From Rubellimicrobium roseum (lineage in GTDB: Bacteria; Pseudomonadota; Alphaproteobacteria; Rhodobacterales; Rhodobacteraceae), in contig NZ_VDFV01000041.1 in the NCBI RefSeq assembly GCF_006152145.1, forward strand, positions 1 to 34,395: 34,395 nt of DNA. The letters are read 5' to 3'. Shown in pieces: positions 1 through 7,447 of this stretch. Below the pieces are notes generated by a model. That model was given only the letters and a program-made list of their open reading frames with translations, had not been told where the DNA came from and ran no database searches. Each line of letters opens with the position of its first letter. Positions within the stretch are counted from its first letter, which is position 1. The translations under genes and the position numbers were made by a program.

Positions 1-2
1 AC

Positions 3-56
3 CTGTTCCTGTCGGCCATCGCGCTCGCAGCCGCCGTCATCTTCTGGCTGCGATAG
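3..56 (+). CDS. 3' end of a truncated gene, probably a membrane protein
   Basis: The frame is open from the left edge and stops at TAG 54-56, leaving 17 residues. They are strongly hydrophobic (leucine, alanine, isoleucine, valine, phenylalanine) and end in Trp-Leu-Arg, which looks like a last membrane helix with a short positive tail. Third positions are GC-rich as in neighbouring genes. The gene would be convergent with the DJ-1/PfpI gene. With so little sequence, neither the family nor the existence of the gene can be proved. Confidence 0.35.
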   Translation: MFLSAIALAAAVIFWLR

Positions 57-107
57 CGAGTCCTGAGCCTAAGAGGGCTGCAAATCGCGGCTCGGGGCGG
101 AAGCTGC

Positions 108-127
108 CTGACATCAGCTGATGTCAG
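108..127. promoter_or_regulatory. Perfect 20-bp palindrome between convergent genes
   Basis: CTGACATCAG is followed directly by its reverse complement CTGATGTCAG, with no spacer. After one mismatched pair (107/128), two further pairs (106/129 and 105/130) extend it to a near-perfect 26-bp dyad. It lies between the end of the partial gene at 56 and the stop of the DJ-1/PfpI gene at 153. With no loop and no T-run, it resembles a binding site for a dimeric regulator more than an intrinsic terminator, although a cruciform is possible. The protein that binds it is unknown. Confidence 0.5.
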
Positions 128-152
128 ACATACGAGCCGACGTTTCCCGGTC

Positions 153-785
153 TCAGGCGGGCAGCCGTTCCCGCGAGCTCGGTGAGAAGGTTTGGTCCTC
201 GGTATGGATGATCTTCGTGCCCAACACGTTCAGGCATTCACGCATGAAGGCCGCGAGAGCGGTCCAGCCCTTGGCCGAGACCATGTTGCCGTCCACGTAG
301 GCCTCGGTCGGGGACAGGTCGATGTAGGTACCGCCCGCCAGCCGCACCTCCGGCGCGCAGGCACCCAGGCCCGCGACCTTGCGGCCGGTCAGGACGCCGT
401 CCACGGCCATAAGGATCTGGACGCCGTGGCAGATCGTGAAGATCGGCTTGCCGCTCTCGTGGAAGTGGCGCACCATGTCCTGCACCCGCGGGTCGGTGCG
501 GATGTACTCGGGCCCGCGGCCCCCGGCGCAGTAGACGGCGTCGTACTCGGCCGGGACGACCTCGGCGAACGTCTTGTTGATGAGGGCGTTGTGGCCGGGC
601 TTCTCGGTGTAGGTCTGGTGGCCCTCGAAGTCGTGCAGCGAGGTCGCGATCACGTCGCCCGCGGCCTTGTCGGGGCATACGACGTGGACGGTGTGGCCCA
701 CGGCCTCCATCCCCTGCTGGAACACGAAGATTTCGTATTCCTCGGTGAACTCGCCGCAGAGCATCAGGATCGATTTGCCGGGCAT
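153..785 (-). CDS. DJ-1/PfpI family protein
   Basis: This 210-residue single-domain protein has the class I glutamine amidotransferase-like fold of the DJ-1/PfpI family. The nucleophile elbow is visible as Ile-Cys119-His120-Gly-Val. Glu18, in the N-terminal Thr-Glu-Glu-Tyr-Glu stretch, matches the conserved glutamate that contacts the cysteine in DJ-1. A Gly-Gly-Arg-Gly-Pro-Glu segment at 88-93 follows the third strand. Family members act as glyoxalase/deglycase-like enzymes, proteases or chaperones, so the exact reaction is open. There is no signal peptide, so it should be cytoplasmic. It is the last gene of the minus-strand sugar-transport block, 77 bp after the binding-protein gene, which suggests co-transcription and perhaps detoxification or hydrolysis of a carbonyl intermediate. 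That role is inference. Confidence 0.85.
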   Translation of the reverse strand: MPGKSILMLCGEFTEEYEIFVFQQGMEAVGHTVHVVCPDKAAGDVIATSLHDFEGHQTYTEKPGHNALINKTFAEVVPAEYDAVYCAGGRGPEYIRTDPRVQDMVRHFHESGKPIFTICHGVQILMAVDGVLTGRKVAGLGACAPEVRLAGGTYIDLSPTEAYVDGNMVSAKGWTALAAFMRECLNVLGTKIIHTEDQTFSPSSRERLPA

Positions 786-862
786 AGGTTTCTCCTTCGC
801 TTTTCGTTCAGGGGGCGCCCGCCGGGTCGCGGCGGGGCCAGTTTCGTCTGGGCAGGTCGAGA

Positions 863-1819
863 TCAGAACGGGGAATCGGGGAAGTAGAACTGCTCCGCGT
901 TCTCCGGCGTGATGAGAGGCGCGTCGAGCAGCACGGTGCCGCGGACCGGCGCCTGGCCGTGGAACTGGGCGGCGGTCATGTAGATCGCGGTCTTGATCAT
1001 CGAGGGCGGGTAGGGGGTCGAGATGGGGGTGACCGGATCGTTGGCCATCACCTTCTCGATGATGTCCTTCATGCCGTTCCCGCCCAGCGCATAGCGGATC
1101 TCGGTGCGGCCGGACTGCTCGATCGCCTCAAGGACGCCCAGGAGCATGTCGTCGTCGTTGGCCCAGACCGCGTCGATATGCGGGTACTTGGCGAGGTAGT
1201 CCTGCATCAGGGTGAAGGCCTCATCCTGGTTCCAGTTGGCGTACTGGATGTCGAGGATCTTGATGTTCGTGCCGTCGATCACCTCGGTGAAGCCCTGGAT
1301 GCGCTCGTCGTCGATGACGGTCGGGATGCCGCGCAGGACCACGATCTCGCCTTCGCCGCCGAGCTGCTCCGCCAGGTACTCGGCGGTGTTCGCGCCCACG
1401 GCGATGTTGTTGCCCGCGACGTAGAGGTCCTGGATCGAGGGATCGGTCAGGCCGCGGTCCACCACCGTGATGAAGGTGCCGCCCGCCTTGACCTGCTCGA
1501 CCGGCCCCGTCAGCTCCTCGGAGGTGAAGGGCAGGATCACCAGCGCGGCGATCTCCTGGCTCGCGGTCAGGTCCTCGAGGGCCGAGACCTGCGCTGTCGC
1601 GGAGGGCGAGGTCTTCAGGACGACGTCGATGTCCGGGAAGGCGGCCTCGATCTCCTGCTCCGCCTGCTCGGCGTGGTACACGACACCGCCGGTCCAGCCG
1701 TGGGTCGCGGCGGGGATCGAGACGGCGATGACCGTCTTGCCATCCTGGGCCGTGGCGGCGGTGGCGATCAGGGCCGCAAGGGCTGCGGACAGGCCGGCCG
1801 TCCTCGCAAAGGTGTTCAT
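863..1819 (-). CDS. Sugar ABC transporter periplasmic binding protein (RbsB-like)
   Basis: The 318-residue protein starts with a Sec signal peptide: Arg6, then an Ala/Leu-rich core, with probable cleavage after Ala-Thr-Ala near residue 24. The rest matches the periplasmic-binding-protein type 1 fold of ribose/autoinducer-type receptors. Visible elements are the opening beta strand (Thr-Val-Ile-Ala-Val-Ser), a domain-crossing Val-Val-Asp-Arg motif, and an Ala-Asn-Asp-Asp-Asp segment near the ligand site. It delivers substrate to the permease and ATPase encoded immediately upstream in the same direction. A 44-bp gap separates it from the permease gene. The family binds pentoses, polyols and related compounds, and the specificity here is not readable. 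Confidence 0.9.
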   Translation of the reverse strand: MNTFARTAGLSAALAALIATAATAQDGKTVIAVSIPAATHGWTGGVVYHAEQAEQEIEAAFPDIDVVLKTSPSATAQVSALEDLTASQEIAALVILPFTSEELTGPVEQVKAGGTFITVVDRGLTDPSIQDLYVAGNNIAVGANTAEYLAEQLGGEGEIVVLRGIPTVIDDERIQGFTEVIDGTNIKILDIQYANWNQDEAFTLMQDYLAKYPHIDAVWANDDDMLLGVLEAIEQSGRTEIRYALGGNGMKDIIEKVMANDPVTPISTPYPPSMIKTAIYMTAAQFHGQAPVRGTVLLDAPLITPENAEQFYFPDSPF

Positions 1820-1863
1820 GTCTTCTCCTCCTCTGGAATTTGAGCCGCGTTTCTCTGCCGCAG

Positions 1864-2853
1864 CTATTTGGTGAAGCGGTGGACCAGCATGGCCACGATG
1901 ATAATGACCCCCTGCACGGCAGCGACGAGGTATTCGGACACGAGGTCGGACAGGACCATGAGGTTCGCGATGGCCTCAAGGATCAGGGCCCCGGCGACGG
2001 TGCCCCAGATGCGGCCCTTGCCACCGCGCAGCGCGGTGCCGCCGATCACAACGGCGGTGATGACCTGAAGCTCCCAGAGCTGGCCGGTGGTGGGGGTCGC
2101 GGCGCCAAGGCGCGGGACGTAGCAGATCGCGGCCACGGCGACACAGAGGCCTTGGATCACGTAAGCCAAGGTCTGCACCCGCGCCACGGGGACGCCCGAG
2201 AAGCGGGCCACCTCGGGGTTGGCGCCGACCGCGGCGCAGCGCCGCCCGTACTTGGTGCGATACAGGAGGAACGCACCCAGAAGGATCACGACCAAGCTGA
2301 TGAGGATTGGGATCGGGACGCCCAGGACGCTGCCGAAGTAAACCGGGCGGTAGGCGTCGCGCAGGCCGCGGTCGATGGGGAGCGAGCCGCCGTCGGTCAT
2401 GAAGGTGATCAGCGCGCGGAAGATGCCCATCGTGCCCAGCGTGACGATGAAGGGCTCGATGCGCCCGACGGTCACGATCAGCCCGTTCGCGGCGCCGCAG
2501 AGCGCGCCCACCACCAGAGCGGCCGCGCCGCCGACGAGGATGGCCCCGCTGCCGAGCGAGGGCGCCAGCGCGTTCATGATCATGATCATGATGCCGGTCA
2601 CGAACGCCATCATCGAGCCCACCGACAAGTCGAGCCCGCCCGAGGAGATGACGAAGGTGGCGCCGATCGCGATGATCGCCACGAAGGCGCTGCGCGTGAC
2701 GACGTTCAGCACGTTCGTCTCGGACAGGAAGCTCGGGTTCACGAGGGCACCCAGCACGAGGATGACGGCCAAGGCGATGAAGGGCCCCGCGTCGCTCCAG
2801 CGAATGGGCCAGCTTCGGTCCCGGGCGGCCACCTGGGCGCTGGTGATGCTCAT
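1864..2853 (-). CDS. Sugar ABC transporter permease (RbsC-like)
   Basis: This 329-residue integral membrane protein has about eight to ten hydrophobic segments and belongs to the branched-chain amino acid/ribose permease family (BPD_transp_2). Hallmarks are the Ser-Gly-Gly-Leu-Asp-Leu-Ser-Val-Gly-Ser motif near residues 69-78 and the Gly-Gly-Thr-Ala-Leu-Arg-Gly-Gly-Lys-Gly motif in the C-terminal half. These are the conserved cytoplasmic loops that contact the ATPase. It should form the inner-membrane channel for the binding protein encoded next. The start is 13 bp after the ATPase stop, which supports translational coupling within one operon. Length is normal for the family. Confidence 0.93.
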   Translation of the reverse strand: MSITSAQVAARDRSWPIRWSDAGPFIALAVILVLGALVNPSFLSETNVLNVVTRSAFVAIIAIGATFVISSGGLDLSVGSMMAFVTGIMIMIMNALAPSLGSGAILVGGAAALVVGALCGAANGLIVTVGRIEPFIVTLGTMGIFRALITFMTDGGSLPIDRGLRDAYRPVYFGSVLGVPIPILISLVVILLGAFLLYRTKYGRRCAAVGANPEVARFSGVPVARVQTLAYVIQGLCVAVAAICYVPRLGAATPTTGQLWELQVITAVVIGGTALRGGKGRIWGTVAGALILEAIANLMVLSDLVSEYLVAAVQGVIIIVAMLVHRFTK

Positions 2854-2866
2854 GCGTCGTCCTCCC

Positions 2867-4408
2867 TCAGGTGTCGTTCCGGCCGCCGGCCGCGGCGTAG
2901 ACCACGTTCGCGTCCGTGATCTCCTCGCCCGTGAACTCGGCCACGAGCCGCCCGCCGCGCATCACCAGCACGCGATCAGAAAGGCCCACCAGTTCCGGCA
3001 GCTCGGACGAGATGACGATGCAGGCCTTTCCGGCCCGCACCAGCCTGTCGATGAAGTCGTAGATCTGGCTCTTGTTGCCGATGTCGATGCCACGCGTCGG
3101 CTCATCGATGATCACCACCGACGGGTAGCTCATCATGACCTTAGCCAGCAGGAGCTTCTGTTGGTTGCCGCCGGAGAGCTGGCCCGCGTCGAGATGGACG
3201 GTCCGCACCCGAATGTCGTAGTCGCGCACCGCCACATCTAGGGCGGCCGCCTCGCCGGAGCGGTCGAGGACGAAGGAGCGATGCACCTGGTCGAGCGCGA
3301 GCAGCGTCAGGTTCGGCGCGAGGCGCTGCTCGAGCAGCAGGCCGCGGCCCTTGCGGTCCTCGGTGAGGTACACCAGGCCGGCGTCGCGCCACGCGGCGAC
3401 CGAGCGGCGGCCGATGGGACGCCCGTTCAGCACAACGCGGTCGGCGCGGGCGGGGCGCAGGCCCATGAGGCCTTCGAAGAGCTCCGTCCGGCCCGATCCG
3501 ATCATGCCGCCGATGCCCAGGACCTCGCCCGGCCGGACCTCGAAGGAGCCCGCCTGTGCGCCGTGGCCGACAGAAAGCCCAGTCACCTCGAGCAGTGGTG
3601 CCCCGGTCGGCGCCGGGCGCTTGGGCGGGTAGAGCATCGCAAGCTCCCGCCCGACCATCAGCTCGGCCATGGCGCGCTGGGTAAGGCTTGCGGCGGGGTA
3701 GGTGCCGATCATCTGGCCGTCGCGCAGGACGGTGATGCGGTCGGCCAGCGCCTCGACCTCCTCGAGCCGGTGGGAGATGTAGAGCACGGCCACGCCCGCC
3801 TCGCGCAGCCGCCGCACGATGTCCATGAGCGCCTCGACCTCGGCGTTGGCGAGCACGGCGGTCGGCTCGTCGAGGATGACGAGCTTGCGGGGGTCCAGAA
3901 GGGCGCGGGCGATCTGCACGAGCTGGCGCTGCGCGAGCGGCAGGTCGCGGACGAGGTCGCCCGGGCGCGCGGCTGCGCCGATCGAGGCCAGGACCTCGGC
4001 CGCGCGGCGGTTCATCGCGCGGTCGTCGACCGTCAGGCCGCGCGTGATCTCGCGCCCCAGGAACAGGTTCTCGGCGACGGTCAGGTCGGCCGCGAGCAGG
4101 ATCTCCTGATGGACGAGCGCGATCCCCGCCGTCTCGGCCGCCACGGCATCCTCGAAGGCCACCGGCTGCCCGTCCATGACGAGGCGGCCCGCGCTCGGGC
4201 GCACATGGCCGGAGAGGAGCTTCATCAGGGTGGACTTACCGGCCCCGTTCTCGCCGATGATGGCGTGGACCTCGCCGGCGCGGATGTCGAGCGTGACCCC
4301 GGACAGCACGGTGATCGGGCCATAGGTCTTGCCGAGATCCTCCGCGCGCAGCGTCGGCGGCGCTTCGCGGGGCTTGTCCAGGCTCGGCATGGGGCGGGGG
4401 ACCGTCAT
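2867..4408 (-). CDS. Sugar ABC transporter ATPase, two-domain (RbsA-like)
   Basis: The 513-residue protein has two fused nucleotide-binding domains, as in RbsA/MglA/XylG. Domain 1 has Walker A GENGAGKST (52-60) and Walker B VILDEPT (177-183). Its signature is degenerate (LPLAQRQ, 156-162), as is common in this group. Domain 2 has a Walker A without the lysine (GMIGSGRTEL, 301-310), a full signature LSGGNQQK (411-418) and Walker B VIIDEPT (432-438). One canonical and one degenerate site is typical of the family. It powers import through the permease encoded 13 bp downstream. The start codon lies 2 bp after the GntR stop, so regulator and transporter are probably one transcript. Confidence 0.95.
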   Translation of the reverse strand: MTVPRPMPSLDKPREAPPTLRAEDLGKTYGPITVLSGVTLDIRAGEVHAIIGENGAGKSTLMKLLSGHVRPSAGRLVMDGQPVAFEDAVAAETAGIALVHQEILLAADLTVAENLFLGREITRGLTVDDRAMNRRAAEVLASIGAAARPGDLVRDLPLAQRQLVQIARALLDPRKLVILDEPTAVLANAEVEALMDIVRRLREAGVAVLYISHRLEEVEALADRITVLRDGQMIGTYPAASLTQRAMAELMVGRELAMLYPPKRPAPTGAPLLEVTGLSVGHGAQAGSFEVRPGEVLGIGGMIGSGRTELFEGLMGLRPARADRVVLNGRPIGRRSVAAWRDAGLVYLTEDRKGRGLLLEQRLAPNLTLLALDQVHRSFVLDRSGEAAALDVAVRDYDIRVRTVHLDAGQLSGGNQQKLLLAKVMMSYPSVVIIDEPTRGIDIGNKSQIYDFIDRLVRAGKACIVISSELPELVGLSDRVLVMRGGRLVAEFTGEEITDANVVYAAAGGRNDT

Positions 4409-4410
4409 GG

Positions 4411-5121
4411 TCAGTCGAACGCCGCGAGGAGGCGGTCGCGCGACCGCTCGATGTGCTCGTGCATGGCGGCTGCGGCGTCCGGACCGTCCCCGTCCCGGAA
4501 GGCGGCCATGAGGCGGTCATGCTCCTTCAGCGCTTCCTGCGTGACGCGGCTGTGGAACATGAGGCGGAAGATGTGCAGGTGGACGTGCTGGCTGGCCAGC
4601 GTGCTGCGGATGACCTCGTTCCCGCCGATACGAAGGATCAGGTCGTGGAAGTCCGCGTCAGCCCGGGCGAAGCTCGAGTAGCGGCTGCTGCGGTCCGGCG
4701 CCGTGCCGTCGTGGCGCATCCGGGCGGCGCGCGCCTCCAGTTCCGCCAATCCCTCAGCGGTCATGTTGCGGACGGCCAGGCGGGCGCCCTCGGGCTCGAT
4801 CAGCAGGCGGAAGCTGTAAAGGTCGTCGAACTGCTTGCGCGTCAGCTGTGGCGCGGCGCTGTAACCGATCAGGTGCGCCTTTCGGACCAGCCCCTCGCGC
4901 TCGAGCCGGCTCAGGGCCTCGCGGACGGGCGTCTGCGAGACGTCCAGCTCGCGCGCCAAGCCGTCGATGGTGATGCGGGCGCCCGGCGCGATGTGGAGCG
5001 CCATGAGCTGCTCGTAGATGGCGGTGTAGACGCTATCCACGATGCTGGATGGACGCAGCGGGGGCGCCTTGCCTTCCCGTTCCGCCGTGATCCCCATCCG
5101 AGCCCCCATCCGGCTTGACAC
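4411..5121 (-). CDS. GntR-family transcriptional regulator, FCD (FadR-like) subgroup
   Basis: This 236-residue protein has an N-terminal winged helix (about residues 25-90) containing the typical GntR stretch Leu-Asp-Val-Ser-Gln-Thr-Pro-Val-Arg-Glu-Ala-Leu. It is followed by an all-helical FCD ligand domain. Asp and His residues in the Asp-Ala-Asp-Phe-His stretch, with later His residues, fit the metal/ligand pocket of that domain. The likely start is GTG at 5121, with AGGA upstream on the minus strand; ATG codons at 5109 and 5097 are alternatives. It is first in the ABC transporter operon and divergent from the dehydrogenase block. It therefore probably binds the 72-bp intergenic region and responds to a carboxylate or sugar-acid intermediate. 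Confidence 0.92.
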   Translation of the reverse strand: MSSRMGARMGITAEREGKAPPLRPSSIVDSVYTAIYEQLMALHIAPGARITIDGLARELDVSQTPVREALSRLEREGLVRKAHLIGYSAAPQLTRKQFDDLYSFRLLIEPEGARLAVRNMTAEGLAELEARAARMRHDGTAPDRSSRYSSFARADADFHDLILRIGGNEVIRSTLASQHVHLHIFRLMFHSRVTQEALKEHDRLMAAFRDGDGPDAAAAMHEHIERSRDRLLAAFD

Positions 5122-5193
5122 AGCCGCAGTCCTGCCAGATAGCTTCTCTCATGTCAAATATAATATCGTATAGGATCCGGAGGCGAGGCTGGC
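5122..5193. promoter_or_regulatory. Divergent promoter region between the GntR and Ldh2 genes
   Basis: This 72-bp gap separates the two blocks. It contains an AT-rich stretch (about 5153-5173) unlike the surrounding GC-rich DNA. A perfect TATAAT at 5159-5164 could serve as a plus-strand -10 box, but no good -35 is spaced correctly before it. TTGACA at 5115-5120 overlaps the GntR start region and lacks a good -10. A short ATA-TCG-TAT dyad follows. GGAGG at 5179-5183 is a plausible ribosome-binding site for the GTG at 5194. No classic FCD operator is evident by eye. Confidence 0.4.
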
Positions 5194-6204
5194 GTGAACT
5201 TCTCGGAGCAGGATCTTCGGAAGCTGGCCGGCGACCTGCTCGTCCGGCACGGCGTGCCGCCTGAAGCCGCGGCTCTCCAGGCCACGGTGCTCATCGAGGC
5301 CGAGCTGCGGGGGCTGCCCTCCCATGGCCTCCAGCGTCTCCCCCGGCTGCTGTCGCGGCTCGAGAAGGGGCTGGCGCATCCGACGGCCACGGGTCACCAG
5401 GACTGGCGCCGCCCCGGCTTCCTGGCGGTGGACGGCGAGCGCGGGCTCGGCCCGGTCGTGGTGATGGCGGCGCTCGAGGCGCTCGCTCCAAAGGCCGCCG
5501 AGACCGGGATCGCCGTCGCCGCGATCCGCAACGCCAACCACATCGGCATGCTGGCCTACTACGCCGAGCAGGCCGCCGAGCGCGGGTTCGTGGGCGTCGT
5601 GCTCTGCACGAGCGAGGCGCTCGTGCATCCCTTCGGCGGCACTCGCGCCATGCTGGGGACCAACCCCATCGCCATCGGCATCCCGACCGGGGCCGATCCC
5701 TTCGTGCTCGACCTCGCCACCAGCCAGGTTTCCATGGGGCGGATCCATGCCCGCGCGCTGCGGGGCGAGCCGCTCGAGGCGGGCTGGGCCGTCGACGCGC
5801 AGGGCCGGCCCACCACGGACGCCGAGGCGGCCAAGCAGGGCGCGCTCGCGCCCTTCGGTGGCGCGAAGGGCTATGGGCTCGGGCTGGCGGTGGAGTTGAT
5901 GGTGGCGCTCCTCGCGGGCTCCGACCTCGCTCCGGAGGTTCGGGGCACGCTGGACGACACCCATGTCGCCAACAAGGGGGACCTGCTCCTCCTGATCGAT
6001 CCGCGCGGCGCGGCGGCCGAGGCCTGCGGGCTCGCGGAGTATCTGGACCTTTTGCGCGCCTCGCGCCCGGCCGACCCGGGGCGCCCGGTCGCGACTCCCG
6101 GCGACGGCATGCGCGCCCGCCGGGCCGCCGCGCTCCGCGACGGCATCGACCTGCCCGACGCCCTTGTGGCGCAACTCAACGGGGTCCGGGCCGCGATGGC
6201 CTGA
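5194..6204 (+). CDS. Malate/L-lactate (Ldh2) family NAD(P)-dependent dehydrogenase
   Basis: The 336-residue protein belongs to the Ldh2/MDH2 oxidoreductase family, which oxidises or reduces 2-hydroxy/2-keto acids and includes malate, sulfolactate, ureidoglycolate and diketogulonate enzymes. Conserved features are Ser-His44-Gly, Asn-Xaa-Xaa-His116-Xaa-Gly, the cofactor segment GTNPIA (155-160), LDLATS (172-177), and GGAKGYGL (222-229). Length is typical. The GTG start is chosen because GGAGG lies 10 bp upstream. It is first in a same-strand run with an alcohol and an aldehyde dehydrogenase and diverges from the sugar transporter operon. That makes a 2-keto or hydroxy acid intermediate of the imported compound its likely substrate. 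The exact substrate is unknown. Confidence 0.9.
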   Translation: MNFSEQDLRKLAGDLLVRHGVPPEAAALQATVLIEAELRGLPSHGLQRLPRLLSRLEKGLAHPTATGHQDWRRPGFLAVDGERGLGPVVVMAALEALAPKAAETGIAVAAIRNANHIGMLAYYAEQAAERGFVGVVLCTSEALVHPFGGTRAMLGTNPIAIGIPTGADPFVLDLATSQVSMGRIHARALRGEPLEAGWAVDAQGRPTTDAEAAKQGALAPFGGAKGYGLGLAVELMVALLAGSDLAPEVRGTLDDTHVANKGDLLLLIDPRGAAAEACGLAEYLDLLRASRPADPGRPVATPGDGMRARRAAALRDGIDLPDALVAQLNGVRAAMA

Positions 6205-6225
6205 CCCAACCTTCGCGAGGAACGA

Positions 6226-7428
6226 ATGGATCTTTTCGGAACGATCAGGGCGCCTCGGGAGCTGCTGTTTGGATACGGGCAGCGGCATGCCCTGTCGGCT
6301 GTCGCGCGCAGGCTCGGGCGGCGGGCGCTCGTCGTGACGGATGCGCGCCTTGCGGCCGATCCGGCCTTTCTGGAGCTGGTCGAGGACCTGCGCCGCGAAG
6401 GTCTCGAGGTCCGGGTGGAGCCCGGCGCGCTGCCGGACGTGCCAGTGGACTCCGCGCTCGCCTGCGCCGAGGCCGCGCGGCCCTTCGCACCCGACCTCGT
6501 GATCGGGGTGGGGGGCGGGTCCTGCCTCGACCTCGCGAAGTGCGTGGCCCTCCTGCTCACGCATGGCGGACGGCCGCAGGACTACTACGGCGAGATGAAG
6601 GTCCCCGGGCCGATCCTGCCGCTGATCGCCCTGCCCACCACCGCCGGGACCGGCTCCGAGGTTACGCCCGTGGCCGTCCTGTCCGACAGCGAGCGCAGCC
6701 TCAAGGTGGGGATCTCGAGCCCGCACCTCATCCCCGTGGCCGCAATCTGCGACCCCGAGCTGACGCTGACCTGCCCGCCGGGCCTCACCGCCATCGCCGG
6801 GGCCGACGCCATGACCCACGCCATTGAGGCCTTCACGGCCGTGCGCCGGCCCGTCACGCGCCACCTGGCGACCGAGCGGGTCTTCGTCGGCAAGAACGCG
6901 ATGTCCGACCGGTTGGCACTCCAGGCCATCGCGCTACTTTGGCAGGGGCTGGAGGCGGCCTGCACCGACGGGTCGGACCGCGTGGCGCGCGAGAAGGTCA
7001 TGATGGGCGCCACCTTCGCGGGGCTCGCGTTCGGCGTGGCGGGGACGGCGGCGGCCCATGCCATCCAGTACCCCATCGGCGCCACGACCCACACCGCCCA
7101 TGGCACGGGTGTCGCCTGTCTTATGCCTTACGTGATGGAATGGAACCGCCCCGCCATCGCGCCCGAGCTCGAGGAGATCGCGGCGGCCATCGGCCTGGCC
7201 GGCGGGGCGGCCGAGGTGATTCCGGCCATCGCCGCCCTCTTCGCGCGCCTCGGCATCCCGGGCTCGCTCAAGGCGCTGGGGCTCGAGGAGGACCGGATCG
7301 ACTGGGTCGCCGACCAGTCCTGCGGGATCGAGCGCCTCATCCAGAACAACCCCCGTCCGATCGACCGGACCGACATGCGCCGCCTCGTCGCCGCCGCCTA
7401 TGCGGGCGACCGGGCTCTCGTCCACTGA
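6226..7428 (+). CDS. Iron-containing alcohol dehydrogenase (group III)
   Basis: The 400-residue protein has the Fe-ADH fold. The nucleotide-binding loop is GGGSCLDLAK (96-105), and TTAGTGSE (138-145) follows. The four metal ligands are in place: Asp194, His198, His278 and His292, with the +4 and +14 spacings of FucO-type enzymes. It starts 21 bp after the Ldh2 stop. Family members interconvert alcohols and aldehydes (1,2-propanediol, 4-hydroxybutyrate, butanol) or reduce maleylacetate. Placed before an aldehyde dehydrogenase, it could oxidise a hydroxy compound to the aldehyde used by the next enzyme, for example 4-hydroxybutyrate to succinic semialdehyde. That step is inference. Confidence 0.93.
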   Translation: MDLFGTIRAPRELLFGYGQRHALSAVARRLGRRALVVTDARLAADPAFLELVEDLRREGLEVRVEPGALPDVPVDSALACAEAARPFAPDLVIGVGGGSCLDLAKCVALLLTHGGRPQDYYGEMKVPGPILPLIALPTTAGTGSEVTPVAVLSDSERSLKVGISSPHLIPVAAICDPELTLTCPPGLTAIAGADAMTHAIEAFTAVRRPVTRHLATERVFVGKNAMSDRLALQAIALLWQGLEAACTDGSDRVAREKVMMGATFAGLAFGVAGTAAAHAIQYPIGATTHTAHGTGVACLMPYVMEWNRPAIAPELEEIAAAIGLAGGAAEVIPAIAALFARLGIPGSLKALGLEEDRIDWVADQSCGIERLIQNNPRPIDRTDMRRLVAAAYAGDRALVH

Positions 7429-7447
7429 TGCCCAGGAAAGCCCAGTC

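Noticed and set aside
1840-4681. Long plus-strand open frames opposite the ABC transporter genes
   Set aside because: They are rich in His, Arg, Asp and Gly with no family resemblance, and lie exactly antisense to well-supported genes. They are a product of high GC.
5149-6864. 571-residue minus-strand open frame opposite the dehydrogenase genes
   Set aside because: It is antisense to Ldh2 and Fe-ADH, low in complexity, with no domain pattern.
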